DNA of 51,418 nucleotides from Thermoplasmata archaeon (GTDB taxonomy: Archaea > Thermoplasmatota > Thermoplasmata > Lutacidiplasmatales > UBA184): contig DAHVCH010000017.1 in NCBI GenBank assembly GCA_027314165.1, positions 1-51,418 on the forward strand, written 5' to 3'. The notes beneath the pieces were generated by a model, which had not been told where the DNA came from, did not search any database, and was given only the letters and a program-made list of their open reading frames with translations. The stretch's first letter is position 1. Each line of letters starts with the position of its first letter. This document shows, piece by piece, positions 44,170 to 51,418 of this stretch. The translations under genes and the position numbers were made by a program.

Positions 44170-44253
44170 GAGCCTTCGCCCCGCATGTCCCGAGGCCGGT
44201 CGAAGAGAGAGGTCCCCTGCGTGCGGGATGGGGGACGGTGTCGCCCCGCGGGC

Positions 44254-44703
44254 TCAGCCTCCGAGCGCGGCGAGGAGACGACGGAGCGCCTGACGGTTGT
44301 CGGGCCAGAACAGCGTCGACAGCGCCTCCCCGGGCCGGCACCACAGGTACGCCACGTGCTCGTGACTTAGCCTGGGCGCGGTCACGCGAGGGATCTCGAC
44401 CCCGTAGCTGTGCAGCCGCCACGGCCGTCCGTCCTTTCCCGGGAAGACGACCGCCCAGGAGAGGTCGAGGAGCTCTCCGACCCCGGAGAACCCGGTCTCC
44501 TCCGCCACCTCGCGCCGTACGGCGTGTTCGAAGGTCCGGTCCGAAGGCTCGAACCGACCGCTCACGGGTTGCCAGAAACCCCCGCGCGCCTCGGTCCTCT
44601 TCAAGAGCAGGAACTGCGGAGGCGAACGGACGAAGACGAAACCCTCGACACAGTCCTGGACGGGAGGCGGAAGGGGGATCTCGCCCGCGCGGACCTCGCT
44701 CAT
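44254..44703 (-). CDS. Nudix hydrolase
   Basis: A 149-residue Nudix-fold hydrolase acting on a nucleoside diphosphate-linked substrate. The Nudix helix is REVAEETGF, with SGRFEPSDRTFEHAVRR before it: compared with the consensus Gx5Ex7REUxEExGU there is one extra residue and the first Glu is not at the usual place, while the metal-binding REVAEE is intact. Flanking features resemble NudB-like dihydroneopterin/dATP pyrophosphohydrolases (LLKRTEARGGFWQPVSG; HEHVAYLW). It lies between NAC and Dph2 genes (21 and 84 bases). Confidence 0.88.
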   Translation of the reverse strand: MSEVRAGEIPLPPPVQDCVEGFVFVRSPPQFLLLKRTEARGGFWQPVSGRFEPSDRTFEHAVRREVAEETGFSGVGELLDLSWAVVFPGKDGRPWRLHSYGVEIPRVTAPRLSHEHVAYLWCRPGEALSTLFWPDNRQALRRLLAALGG

Positions 44704-44724
44704 GCGTGGCGCGTTCCGGGGAGC

Positions 44725-45138
44725 CTACGTGCGACGCTGAGAGAGCAGGCGGAGGATGGCCTCTGCCGGTTCCCCCCCGGCATCCTTGAGCGCGCGGACG
44801 GCCGTGGTGTGGTCCACCTGGGCCTGCTCCATGACGAGCTCCACGTCCTCTTCCGGAGGACCGGCGGGGGCGGGAGGCGGGGATGGGGCGGTCGAGGACG
44901 CCGAGCCTCCTCCGGCCGGGGCCGAGCCCTTCGGGCGGCTCTTCACGTCGCCCACGATCTGGAAGGTCTTGACCCCCTGGACCGTGACCACCGTCACCTC
45001 CGCGCCTTCGATCACCATCTCTTCGTTGGCGCGGCGGATGACCACCTCTTCGACGTCCGAGAGGGTCTCCGTCGTCATGCCCATGCGCTTCATCATGATG
45101 CGCATGTTCCGCTCGTTCATCCGGCCCCCGGGCATCAT
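44725..45138 (-). CDS. nac: Nascent polypeptide-associated complex protein (archaeal NAC)
   Basis: A 137-residue archaeal alpha-NAC that binds ribosomes near the exit tunnel. N-terminal NERNMRIMMKRMGMTTETL, NAC strand region VEEVVIRRANEEMVIEGAEV and TFQIVGDVKSRPKG, a Pro/Ala-rich linker, and a C-terminal UBA domain (VELVMEQAQVDHTTAVRALK; GEPAEAILRLLSQ). ATG 45138 has AAGGAG upstream; ATG 45120 is a second candidate. It follows the CBS gene by 39 bases, so the two are probably co-transcribed. Confidence 0.95.
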   Translation of the reverse strand: MMPGGRMNERNMRIMMKRMGMTTETLSDVEEVVIRRANEEMVIEGAEVTVVTVQGVKTFQIVGDVKSRPKGSAPAGGGSASSTAPSPPPAPAGPPEEDVELVMEQAQVDHTTAVRALKDAGGEPAEAILRLLSQRRT

Positions 45139-45177
45139 GGTCGTAGCTCCTTGGGCTGGAAGGGAGGGAGGGCCCCT

Positions 45178-46434
45178 TTAGGTTCGTCGCCCGCCGGCGC
45201 GTGAGGACGTGGAGGGGTTCCGCAGCGACTCCGGGAGCTTCTGCTCGATCTCCGGCTCGGAGAGGAGCTCGGCGTTCTCGGAAGCGATCATCCGTCGCGA
45301 GTGGGCCCTCCCCTGGTCGCGGGCACCTTCCTTGAGGCCACGCACCTGGCGCTCCAGCTCCGCCATCACGTCGGCGGCGGCCTTCAGCAGGTTGTAGTCG
45401 GTCCTGGAGGCGTTGTAGATGCGGCTCTTCCCGTGCAGACGGACCTCGATGGTCATGGACCCCATGCCCCGCGTGGGGTGCGTGGTGACGTGGACCGAGA
45501 GCATCCGGGGCTCGTCGGCCCGGGCGATGCGCTTCAAGCCCTTGCCCAGGACCCCGTCGAGGTCGGTCACCAGCATCGGGTCGGTCCCTGCGCCGAGCCC
45601 GCTGATCTGGATGTAGACCCCGTCCGTCGACGGCGCGTGACGGACCGCGAGGCCGAGCAGGTCGCCCTGGGAGACGAGCCCGAGCGGGACGCCCCCGTCG
45701 GTCACGAAGAGCCCGGAGGCCCGGTTCCGGGCCATGAGCTTCGCCGCCTCTCCCGCGGTCGCCCCACGCGCGATGGTGAGCGCCGGGCGTGACATGATGC
45801 TCCGGACGAGCACGTCCAAGGGGTAGGTCTCCACGCCGGGGTCCCGCTTTCCGCCCACCATGGGCCGGAAGAAGGCGTTCCCGACATCGGTGAGACTGAC
45901 GGAGCCCACGAGCGTCCGACCGCCGTCGACGACCGGGAGCGGGTGCTCCTCGAGCTCGCGCAGATGGGCCGTGAGCGTGCGGCAGGGCTCGTTGTCCCGT
46001 ATGGCCACGTTCGCCGGGCTCATGATCTCCATGACCCCGTGCTCGGCGAGGCGGGGGAGGGTGGGGATCGCCCGCACCAGGTCGGTCCGCGAGACGATCC
46101 CGAGGAGCTTCCCGTTGCGAGGGTTGACCACGCACCCCGCTCTCCGCCCCGAAGCGAGCAACTTCTCCGCGATCTCGGGGAAGGGCATGTCCAGGGACAG
46201 GGTCGGCGGGAGGACCATCACGTGCTCGAGCTTCGTCGAGATGGTGAGGGTGTGGCGGCGCCCGAGGGCGTCGTAGGTCACCATCCCCGCGAGCTTCCCC
46301 TGGCGCAGGACCGGGATCTCGTGGATGCGCTTCGCGCGCATCGTCCCGAGCGCCTTGGATAGAGTGTCAGAGACGTCAGCGGTGATCGGGTCGGAGGTCA
46401 TCAGCTCCGAGGCCAAGGGCCATTCCTGCGGCAT
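45178..46434 (-). CDS. Four-CBS-domain protein with ribosome-hibernation (HPF)-like C-terminal domain
   Basis: A 418-residue protein. Four CBS motifs can be read (SELMTSDPITADVSDTLSKA; LPPTLSLDMPFPEIAEKLL; IMSPANVAIRDNEPCRTL; IMSRPALTIARGATAGEAAK), forming two Bateman pairs that bind adenine nucleotides. Residues about 270-365 (VYIQISGLGAGTDPML; LSVHVTTHP; MTIEVRLHGKSRIYNAS; AADVMAELERQVRGLKE) follow the beta-alpha-beta-beta-beta-alpha pattern of HPF/YfiA hibernation factors. A basic tail ends the protein. ATP/AMP-sensed ribosome silencing is inferred. The TATA at 46463-46471 supports ATG 46434 rather than GTG 46455. First gene of a unit running to DUF131. Confidence 0.85.
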   Translation of the reverse strand: MPQEWPLASELMTSDPITADVSDTLSKALGTMRAKRIHEIPVLRQGKLAGMVTYDALGRRHTLTISTKLEHVMVLPPTLSLDMPFPEIAEKLLASGRRAGCVVNPRNGKLLGIVSRTDLVRAIPTLPRLAEHGVMEIMSPANVAIRDNEPCRTLTAHLRELEEHPLPVVDGGRTLVGSVSLTDVGNAFFRPMVGGKRDPGVETYPLDVLVRSIMSRPALTIARGATAGEAAKLMARNRASGLFVTDGGVPLGLVSQGDLLGLAVRHAPSTDGVYIQISGLGAGTDPMLVTDLDGVLGKGLKRIARADEPRMLSVHVTTHPTRGMGSMTIEVRLHGKSRIYNASRTDYNLLKAAADVMAELERQVRGLKEGARDQGRAHSRRMIASENAELLSEPEIEQKLPESLRNPSTSSRAGGRRT

Positions 46435-46462
46435 GATCGGCCCGGAAGGCACCACCCCCCTC

Positions 46463-46471
46463 GTAAATAGT
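46463..46471 (-). promoter_or_regulatory. TATA box of CBS-NAC-Nudix-Dph2-DUF131 unit
   Basis: Minus strand ACTATTTAC, centred 33 bases before ATG 46434. Confidence 0.45.
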
Positions 46472-46628
46472 ATGCGCGTGGAACGGACTTCTCCTTACCG
46501 TTCCCCCACCGTGCTCCGGAGGGGCGGACTGACGGGAGGGCCCCCCGGACCTCCACATATGGAAGAACGAGATGCGCGGTCGCGGTGCAGGGACCGGTGG
46601 AGGGTTCGGAGAGGGTGGCGGAGGGAGC

Positions 46629-47138
46629 TCAGATGTCCCGGGTCATCTGGTACCCGTTCTCTCCGTCCGAGTAGTACCCCTTGAGCAGGTCCATCACGGA
46701 GAACCCGAACCGGGTGTAGAACCGGATCGCCGTGCGGTTCCCCACGCGGACCTCGAGCGTCACGCGGACCATGCCGCGAGCCTTGCAGCGTTGGAGGAAG
46801 ACGTCCATCAGGTGGGCGCCCACCCCCCGGTCCCGCCAGCGGGCTTCGACGGCGAACATGAGCACCCGGGCCTCCCCCGGCACCTGGTTCACGCCCAGCA
46901 GGAATCCCTGGGGGATCCCCGCCCGGTCCTGGGCGACCATGAACCCGGAGGGCCACTGCTGGCTGAGAGAGGTGTAGAGGGAGGGCTCGTAGTGCTCGCG
47001 GAGCGCCTCCGCGACGATCTCGGCGATCCGGGGGATGTCGCGAGGGTGGAAGTTCCTTAGGAAGACCTCGCCGCCGGCGATGGGCTCGAGCGGGTGCCCC
47101 TCGAAGGGGCGGGGGGCGGTGTCAGCGATACATCTCAC
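46629..47138 (-). CDS. GNAT-family N-acetyltransferase (RimI-like)
   Basis: A 169-residue acetyltransferase of the protein N-terminal (RimI/Ard1-like) type. Acetyl-CoA motif A is VEARWRDRGVGAHLMDVFLQ; motif B is LEVRVGNRTAIRFYTRFGFS with the conserved N-x-x-A-x-x-x-Y; the end GYYSDGENGYQMTRDI fits RimI-like enzymes. It overlaps the 3' end of the PAC2 gene by 17 bases, so coupled expression with the proteasome chaperone is likely. N-terminal acetylation of nascent proteins is the best guess. Confidence 0.9.
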   Translation of the reverse strand: MRCIADTAPRPFEGHPLEPIAGGEVFLRNFHPRDIPRIAEIVAEALREHYEPSLYTSLSQQWPSGFMVAQDRAGIPQGFLLGVNQVPGEARVLMFAVEARWRDRGVGAHLMDVFLQRCKARGMVRVTLEVRVGNRTAIRFYTRFGFSVMDLLKGYYSDGENGYQMTRDI

Positions 47139-47886
47139 CCGCCCGAGGCTCCTCCCTCAGGGTCTTCATCGACTCCGCCTGCTGGACCATGTTCTTCCTG
47201 AGCTCCGTCTCGATCTCGGCGGCCTTACGGCGCAGAGGCTTGGTGTCGAAGACCATCATCGGGACCATGGGGTTGATGACTTCCAGGATCTTGGCCGCGG
47301 CCCGGGCGTCGGGGTGTCCCCGGTGGGCCTGGGAGACCAGGCAGAGCACGGGGGTGCTGCGGTCGACGCTCGAGAGCAGGAGCGCGCCGGCAAAGCCCGT
47401 CACGAGCCCATCCGCCCGCTCGAAGCCGTAGGTGTCGAGCAGGGGAGCGGCGGCCTTGTTGGCCATCGCGACCACGCGGACCTCTCCGTCGCCGTCACCC
47501 TCATCCACGGGCTGCCCTTCCAGGGCCACGACGAGGTCGATCCCCTTCTTTTCCGCGAAGTCCAGCAGGGACTTGCCGATCGCGTTCAGAAGCCCCGGGG
47601 CCGGCTGGATATCGGAGAGGGCGGCGACGAGCTGGTTGCTCTTCTTGTTGACCCCGCAGACGGTGCGGCTGGCGTAGAAGCGGACGGGAGGGCTCACGAC
47701 GCCTCCCTCCATCACGACGGTGGGAGGGAACTCCTCGCTCACCATGTACGCGATGGGGGACATGTCGAGGGAGTGGCGCAGGTAGCTCACGGCGACGGAC
47801 CCGACGAGCCCGTGGGTGGGGAACCCCACCACGAGCATGGAGCCCTTCAGGGAGTTGTTCTTGAGCTCGATGATCTTTGGGTCCAT
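47122..47886 (-). CDS. PAC2-family proteasome assembly chaperone with C-terminal HbYX motif
   Basis: A 254-residue archaeal PAC2 (PbaA/PbaB-like) protein. Core features: MLVVGFPTHGLVGSVAVSYL, SEEFPPTVVMEGGVV, QPAPGLLNAIGKSLLDF and GFAGALLLSSVDRSTPVLCL. The protein ends in Met-Tyr-Arg, a hydrophobic-Tyr-X (HbYX) motif like those used by proteasome activators and PbaA to dock between alpha subunits. The long C-terminal helix (KILEVINPM...LRKNMVQQAESM) precedes it. TATA-like CGAATAACC at 47927-47935 lies upstream of ATG 47886. Likely helps 20S assembly or gating. Confidence 0.93.
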   Translation of the reverse strand: MDPKIIELKNNSLKGSMLVVGFPTHGLVGSVAVSYLRHSLDMSPIAYMVSEEFPPTVVMEGGVVSPPVRFYASRTVCGVNKKSNQLVAALSDIQPAPGLLNAIGKSLLDFAEKKGIDLVVALEGQPVDEGDGDGEVRVVAMANKAAAPLLDTYGFERADGLVTGFAGALLLSSVDRSTPVLCLVSQAHRGHPDARAAAKILEVINPMVPMMVFDTKPLRRKAAEIETELRKNMVQQAESMKTLREEPRAGEMYR

Positions 47887-47926
47887 GGCTTCCGTGCCCC
47901 CTCGCTCTCGAGCAAAGGAGGATTGG

Positions 47927-47935
47927 GGTTATTCG
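47927..47935 (-). promoter_or_regulatory. TATA box of PAC2 gene
   Basis: Minus strand CGAATAACC, centred about 45 bases before ATG 47886, giving a leader of about 20 bases. Confidence 0.4.
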
Positions 47936-48089
47936 CCTTTCCTTGCTGCTGACGCACGGGAAGCCGGGACCTGAAGGCGGGGCAACTCCGTTCCTATCGC
48001 GGGAAAGCGACGCACCGGAAGCGAGAGAAAGGGGCCCGGAATCCACGCTGAGAGAAGCCCGAGGGGGCTTGCCCTGACGTCAGACCCGC

Positions 48090-49847
48090 CTAACGGATGC
48101 GGCTCTCTCCAGGGCGTCGTTCGCGTTGGGGGGGGCTCGTGGGCTCTGCGGGGGAGGGGCTTGCCGGGGGAGGCGGGGGCGGGGGAGCGGACTGGGCGGC
48201 AGGTCCCCGCTCCGGTTGGCTGACCAAGGGAGGGAGCGAGCCCAGGGCCTCCCGTTCCTTGCTGGTGACCTTCAGGAAGAGCACAGAGCTGGGGAAGAGC
48301 TCGAACCCACGACCCTGAGGATCGTCCCGGACCTTCACGGCCATGTGAGGCGGGAGCCCGGTCACGTCCACGGCCTTCCCCTCGTTCTGCCAGGAGTGGA
48401 TCATGGCTCCGACGAGCTTCTCCAGGGCCTCTCCGTGACCGGAGGCGAAGAGGTTCACGGAGGCGACACGCTTCTCGTCGGCGTCGTAGACGACCACCGG
48501 CAGCGACTGCGTCTGCTTCTCCCGGTCCGCACGCGCGAGGGCGACCTCGTTCATCAGCGTCTCGCGCACCTTCTCGGAGTCGTCCACGGACTGCTTCAGG
48601 CGGGCGATCTCCTGGTCGCGCTGCGATAGCCGGTCGGTCAGGTCCTGGACGAGCTGTTTGACCGCGTCGAGGTCCGCCCCCTGAGTGTCGATCAGCCCCT
48701 TGTAGTCCTCGTGGTCGTGGGCGGGCAGCTCGTGCTCGTGCTCGCCCACCTCGTGCTCGTGCTCGGGAAGCTCGTGCTCATGCTCTGCCGCCGGGTGCTG
48801 GTGCTCCGGCAGATCGTGGGAGTGCTCGGGCAGCTCGTGCTCGTGCTCCGTGACCTCATGCTGGTGCTCCGGTAACGGGTGATCGTGCTCCGGGAGCTCG
48901 TGCTCATGCTCGACCGCGGGATGCTGGTGCTCCGGCAGTTCGTGAGAGTGTTCGGGAAGTTCGTGCTCGTGCTCGGCCACCTCGTGCTCGTGGGGAGGCA
49001 CCTCGCCCGGCACCGAGGTGGCGGCGCTGTCTGGAGCATCCCCGGGAGCGAGGTCGTCGTCGGAGCTTGCGGTCACGCTCTCTGCCTCTGGCTCCGGTGA
49101 GGCCTGCCTGTCGCTGTCGTCCGCGGACGACGAGGACGTGGCCTCCGCGACGATGGCGGGGACCTGGTCCGGAGTCGCTTCCGGAACCGGGGCAGGCTCC
49201 CCTTCTGGAGGAACGGGGCCGTCCTCGGTCAGGACAGGGGGAGTAGGGGCGACTGGGCTCTCGGCTACCTCGGCAGGGACCGCGGCGTTGTCGGCCCGGT
49301 CCGCGGGCCCCTCGGGCGCCTTACCATCCCCGGGGGGCACCCAGTCCGGAGGAGGAGGGGGGAGCCCATGCCCGGGGGGAGGCGGCGACTGCCCTGAGAG
49401 CAGGGCGGTCAGAGGGACGTCGGATGGCGACGTCGGAACCGAGGTGTCCGGGAGGGGGGGAGCGCCGCCTGGCCCGGGCGCTCTAGCACCCGCCGGAACT
49501 GGGGGAGTGGAGACAGGCGAGGCGGTTCCCCTCGAGATGGGAGGGGACTGTTGAGATGGAACGAATGCCGTCGCGGCACTGGGTGGGAATCGCGGCTGGC
49601 CGGGTGCCGCGTTGGGGCTGCGGGGGGACCCCTGGTCCGAAATCCAGGGAGGGATGGAGGGGTCGGGCATTCCAGGGGGTCGGGGCGCGGGCTTGGGGAG
49701 TGGGACGTTATGGACCCGGTTCTTGTGGGTATCAAGCATCCTGGCGGGGAGCTCTCGTCCGCAGAACTCGCAGAGAGCAAACTCGAGGGGGGCGTGACCG
49801 CTTCCGCCAGCCGGGGGCGAATATCCCCCCGGGTACCCCTGGGCCAC
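48090..49847 (-). CDS. C2H2-finger protein with tandem His/Glu heptads and coiled coil
   Basis: A 585-residue protein from GTG 49847. Order: C2H2 finger C26-x2-C29-x11-H41-x4-H46 (LCEFCGRELPARMLDTHKNR); a Pro/Ala-rich and then acidic Ser/Ala/Glu-rich region to about 280; about 14 heptads of the type EHxHxxx (about 286-380); a coiled coil at about 385-450 (LVQDLTDRLSQRDQEIARLK); a globular domain at about 455-540 (VVVYDADEKRVASVNLF; EALEKLVGAMIHSWQNEG); and a Pro-rich end. No signal peptide or membrane span, so cytosolic. The repeat may bind Zn/Ni/Cu or act as a spacer. I know no family with this architecture. It stands alone on the minus strand. Confidence 0.85.
   Translation of the reverse strand: MAQGYPGGYSPPAGGSGHAPLEFALCEFCGRELPARMLDTHKNRVHNVPLPKPAPRPPGMPDPSIPPWISDQGSPRSPNAAPGQPRFPPSAATAFVPSQQSPPISRGTASPVSTPPVPAGARAPGPGGAPPLPDTSVPTSPSDVPLTALLSGQSPPPPGHGLPPPPPDWVPPGDGKAPEGPADRADNAAVPAEVAESPVAPTPPVLTEDGPVPPEGEPAPVPEATPDQVPAIVAEATSSSSADDSDRQASPEPEAESVTASSDDDLAPGDAPDSAATSVPGEVPPHEHEVAEHEHELPEHSHELPEHQHPAVEHEHELPEHDHPLPEHQHEVTEHEHELPEHSHDLPEHQHPAAEHEHELPEHEHEVGEHEHELPAHDHEDYKGLIDTQGADLDAVKQLVQDLTDRLSQRDQEIARLKQSVDDSEKVRETLMNEVALARADREKQTQSLPVVVYDADEKRVASVNLFASGHGEALEKLVGAMIHSWQNEGKAVDVTGLPPHMAVKVRDDPQGRGFELFPSSVLFLKVTSKEREALGSLPPLVSQPERGPAAQSAPPPPPPPASPSPAEPTSPPQRERRPGESRIR
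48711..48995 (-). repeat. 21-bp tandem repeat encoding EHxHxxx heptads
   Basis: About 14 tandem copies of a 21-base unit, in frame. Variants include EHEHELP, EHSHELP, EHQHPAV, EHDHPLP, EHQHEVT, EHEHEVG. Two successive blocks of six heptads share the order EHEHELP, EHSH[ED]LP, EHQHPA[VA], EHEHELP, so a larger 126-base duplication is superimposed. The array holds about 28 His. Confidence 0.93.
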
Positions 49848-49959
49848 GACTCCCTGACGTAGGGGGTGGGGAAAAGGGTAGCGCTCAGGCCCGACCTCCA
49901 GTCGGCCGGGTTCACCGCTGATGCGCGTGGGCGCACCCGTGAGGGTACGGTCCCGGACC

Positions 49960-50694
49960 TCAGGCCCGGGTGAGCAGGAGTAGCGTTGGAATGAGGGAGA
50001 TGACTATGCCAAGCCAGCCTAGAAGGAGACCGTAGAGCAGCAGGCGATAGGCCCGGTCCCAAGGCATCCGGAACGGGAGTGTCCAACGGTCGGCCCCCCG
50101 GTCTGCAAGGAAGGAGATGAGGGCCAGTGTCCATGAGCCGGCGACAAGCACGATGGGGACGAGGATCATGCCCACTTGGCCACCCAGGAGAAGTCCCGAT
50201 GCCGTACCGGTAGCAGTCCCGGCTGCCGACCCTGTCGCGCTTCCCGCCGCAGTGCCTTGCGCGAAGCCGAACCGGACCGTCGCCGTGATCACCACGCTTC
50301 CGACTGCCGCGAAGGCTACGCCGAGAATCGCGTACCTTCGTGGGAGGAACCGGAGCTCGAAGGACAGCACGAGAAAGAGACCTCCGAGGAAAGCGACCAG
50401 AGAGGCCCCGTAGAAGATGGCGGAGTGGAAGAGGAGTTGGTTGACCTGAAGCGGGTTCACCGTGAGGTAGGTCAGGTTGAATAGGAGGGCAAAGAGAAGA
50501 TAGTCGGCGTTCTTGGCGGAGACTGGATCCAAGCGCTCGTTATGGACGTCGGATTCGACTGTTGCGTCCGTCACCATCCGGCGCAATGCGTTGTGCCTCG
50601 AGGTTGCGATGAACCACGTCGCCCCGCCCGCGACCGCCGCCGGAAAGAGGAGGGTCGTGAGGAGATAGGTTTCAAGAGGACTGAACGAGACCAT
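49960..50694 (-). CDS. Polytopic membrane protein of unknown function
   Basis: A 244-residue protein with about six spans (LETYLLTTLLFPAAVAGGAT; YLLFALLFNLTYLTVN; SLVAFLGGLFLVLSF; LGVAFAAVGSVVITATV; MILVPIVLVAGSWTLALISF; LLLYGLLLGWLGIVISLIPT). Between spans four and five is a Gly/Ala/Ser/Thr repeat (GTAAGSATGSAAGTATG). No transporter or enzyme motif recognised. ATG 50694 (MVSFSPLE) is preferred because it directly precedes the first span; nine more in-frame residues are possible upstream. Confidence 0.75.
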   Translation of the reverse strand: MVSFSPLETYLLTTLLFPAAVAGGATWFIATSRHNALRRMVTDATVESDVHNERLDPVSAKNADYLLFALLFNLTYLTVNPLQVNQLLFHSAIFYGASLVAFLGGLFLVLSFELRFLPRRYAILGVAFAAVGSVVITATVRFGFAQGTAAGSATGSAAGTATGTASGLLLGGQVGMILVPIVLVAGSWTLALISFLADRGADRWTLPFRMPWDRAYRLLLYGLLLGWLGIVISLIPTLLLLTRA

Positions 50695-51368
50695 GGACCG
50701 CTGCGGACGTCTGGACCCCAAGAAGAAAAGGTAGAAACGAGCTAATGGAGCCTGCGGGCAGGCTGGAGGGGCCCCGGTCCTTGCCTTGGGGTGAGCCCGT
50801 GCTCACGATACGAACAGCAACGAGCGGGCGACCCAAACAGCGATTCTTCCCCAATCCCTGGCGCTCCTATCCAGGGTTCATCCGGCTTTCGGGTGGGTGT
50901 CCCTCGAGGAAGGGGCGGAAGGGAGGGGAGTCTCCTCCACCCCCCCATGGTCTCGTCCCGGCCCTCTCTTCTCGAGGAGGAAGACCCTGGCTATCGACCC
51001 GGCTCCTACGAATTCTGGCAGGAAGCTACCCACCCGAAACCCGGAAGGACCGAAGTTCTATCGAGGATGCGCCGGTCCCGGTGACCTTTTCACTAGGAGT
51101 CGGGAAGGAGAGTAGTTGCAACGGTTGCCCGGGCAGTCACCGATGCGCCCGAACTCTTGGAGCTCGGGCACTCTCAGGAGCTTCGAATTACGGACGGATA
51201 CGCATTTCCGCGAGAGCCATCCAAACGTGTTGGACCGGGCTCCGCCTCGATAAGGGATAGTAGGCGGGCGCGGCTGGTGGCGCGCATTAATCCTTATAGC
51301 CTTACCCCGGACAAATCTTGAATCAGCTTAGGAGTTTCGCTCATATACACCGTGTGACCATTACATCC
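50695..51368. other. Gene-poor region
   Basis: About 670 bases with no convincing gene. Base composition is less GC-rich than the genes to the left. It holds an imperfect 10-bp stem hairpin at 51147-51169. An ORF at 50745-51260 encodes a Pro/Arg/Ser-rich product without domains and is not called. Confidence 0.4.
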
Positions 51369-51418
51369 GTGTCGTGCCCAGGCACGGCAAAGAACTGGTA
51401 TCGAAGGGGGAGAACCGA
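51369..51418 (+). CDS. Possible 5' end of a gene running off the right edge
   Basis: A TATA-like CATATACAC at 51342-51350 is centred about 24 bases before GTG 51369, matching the leaderless pattern of other genes here. The readable 16 residues (CPGTAKNWYRRGR after the start) vaguely recall zinc-finger starts of transposases, but only one Cys is visible. Very tentative. Confidence 0.2.
   Translation, partial: MSCPGTAKNWYRRGRT

Noticed and set aside
48711-48995. CRISPR array
   Set aside because: The repetitive 21-base units are in frame, contiguous without spacers and encode a protein repeat.
50745-51260. Plus-strand open frame of 171 codons
   Set aside because: Low-complexity composition, several alternative frames equally open, no domain or ribosome binding site.
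51300-51418. rRNA, SRP RNA or RNase P RNA gene starting at the right edge
   Set aside because: A promoter-like box is present but the 50 visible bases match no structured RNA I can recognise.

Overview
The window is a high-GC archaeal chromosome segment, most likely from a Thermoplasmatota (Thermoplasmata-related) genome. The archaeal assignment rests on archaeal NAC, Dph2, Nop5, a PAC2 proteasome chaperone, a DUF131 protein, a class II HMG-CoA reductase, an initiator tRNA with an A1:U72 pair, and many AT-rich TATA boxes about 25 bases before start codons (leaderless mRNAs). A bacterial-type GyrB and DUF835 are compatible with Thermoplasmatota. The exact order is inference.

Layout. 1-4993: right end of an integrated element (coupling-type ATPase with a nuclease/relaxase-like tail, a small ORF, a tyrosine integrase) abutting the 3' end of the initiator tRNA-Met gene. 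5151-6648: a VOC protein, a HAD hydrolase and tRNA-Thr(GGT). 6728-11624: a six-gene polyhydroxyalkanoate (PHA) operon on the minus strand (AbrB-like ORF, phaB-like reductase, phasin, phaE, phaC, and a crotonase with a phasin-like tail). 11851-13954: a NicO-type metal transporter with a DtxR-type repressor, then a methyltransferase. 14016-17247: a membrane-bound winged-helix regulator, an SDR and Nop5. 17266-21760: a redoxin, a degenerate lipoate-ligase-like protein, an MTA/SAH deaminase, and a CorA-like membrane protein with a small partner.

21840-25916 encodes a 1358-residue surface protein (beta-propeller, seven Cys-containing Ig-like repeats, one membrane span, cytoplasmic DUF835). 26189-28609 is gyrB interrupted by a 165-residue mini-intein exactly in the TOPRIM motif. 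Then come a cytosolic propeller protein, grpE, HMG-CoA reductase overlapping pdxT, and a membrane-anchored sedolisin protease with five PKD-like repeats and a cytoplasmic zinc ribbon. 37278-42525 holds a DUF4382 protein and a cellulose-synthase-like glycosyltransferase, divergent from a small membrane protein/winged-helix pair and a secreted protein.

42585-47886 is an information-processing and protein-quality block: DUF131, Dph2, Nudix, NAC and a CBS protein with a ribosome-hibernation-like tail form a probable minus-strand operon, preceded by an acetyltransferase and a PAC2 chaperone ending in an HbYX motif. 48090-49847 encodes an unusual protein with a C2H2 finger, about 14 tandem EHxHxxx heptads and a coiled coil. 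A membrane protein and about 670 bases of gene-poor sequence close the window.

The points I consider most worth pursuing are the His-heptad protein, the GyrB intein, the ATPase/relaxase-like fusion, the crotonase with a phasin-like tail, and the recurring design of surface sensor domain, single membrane span and cytoplasmic regulatory module in three large proteins.
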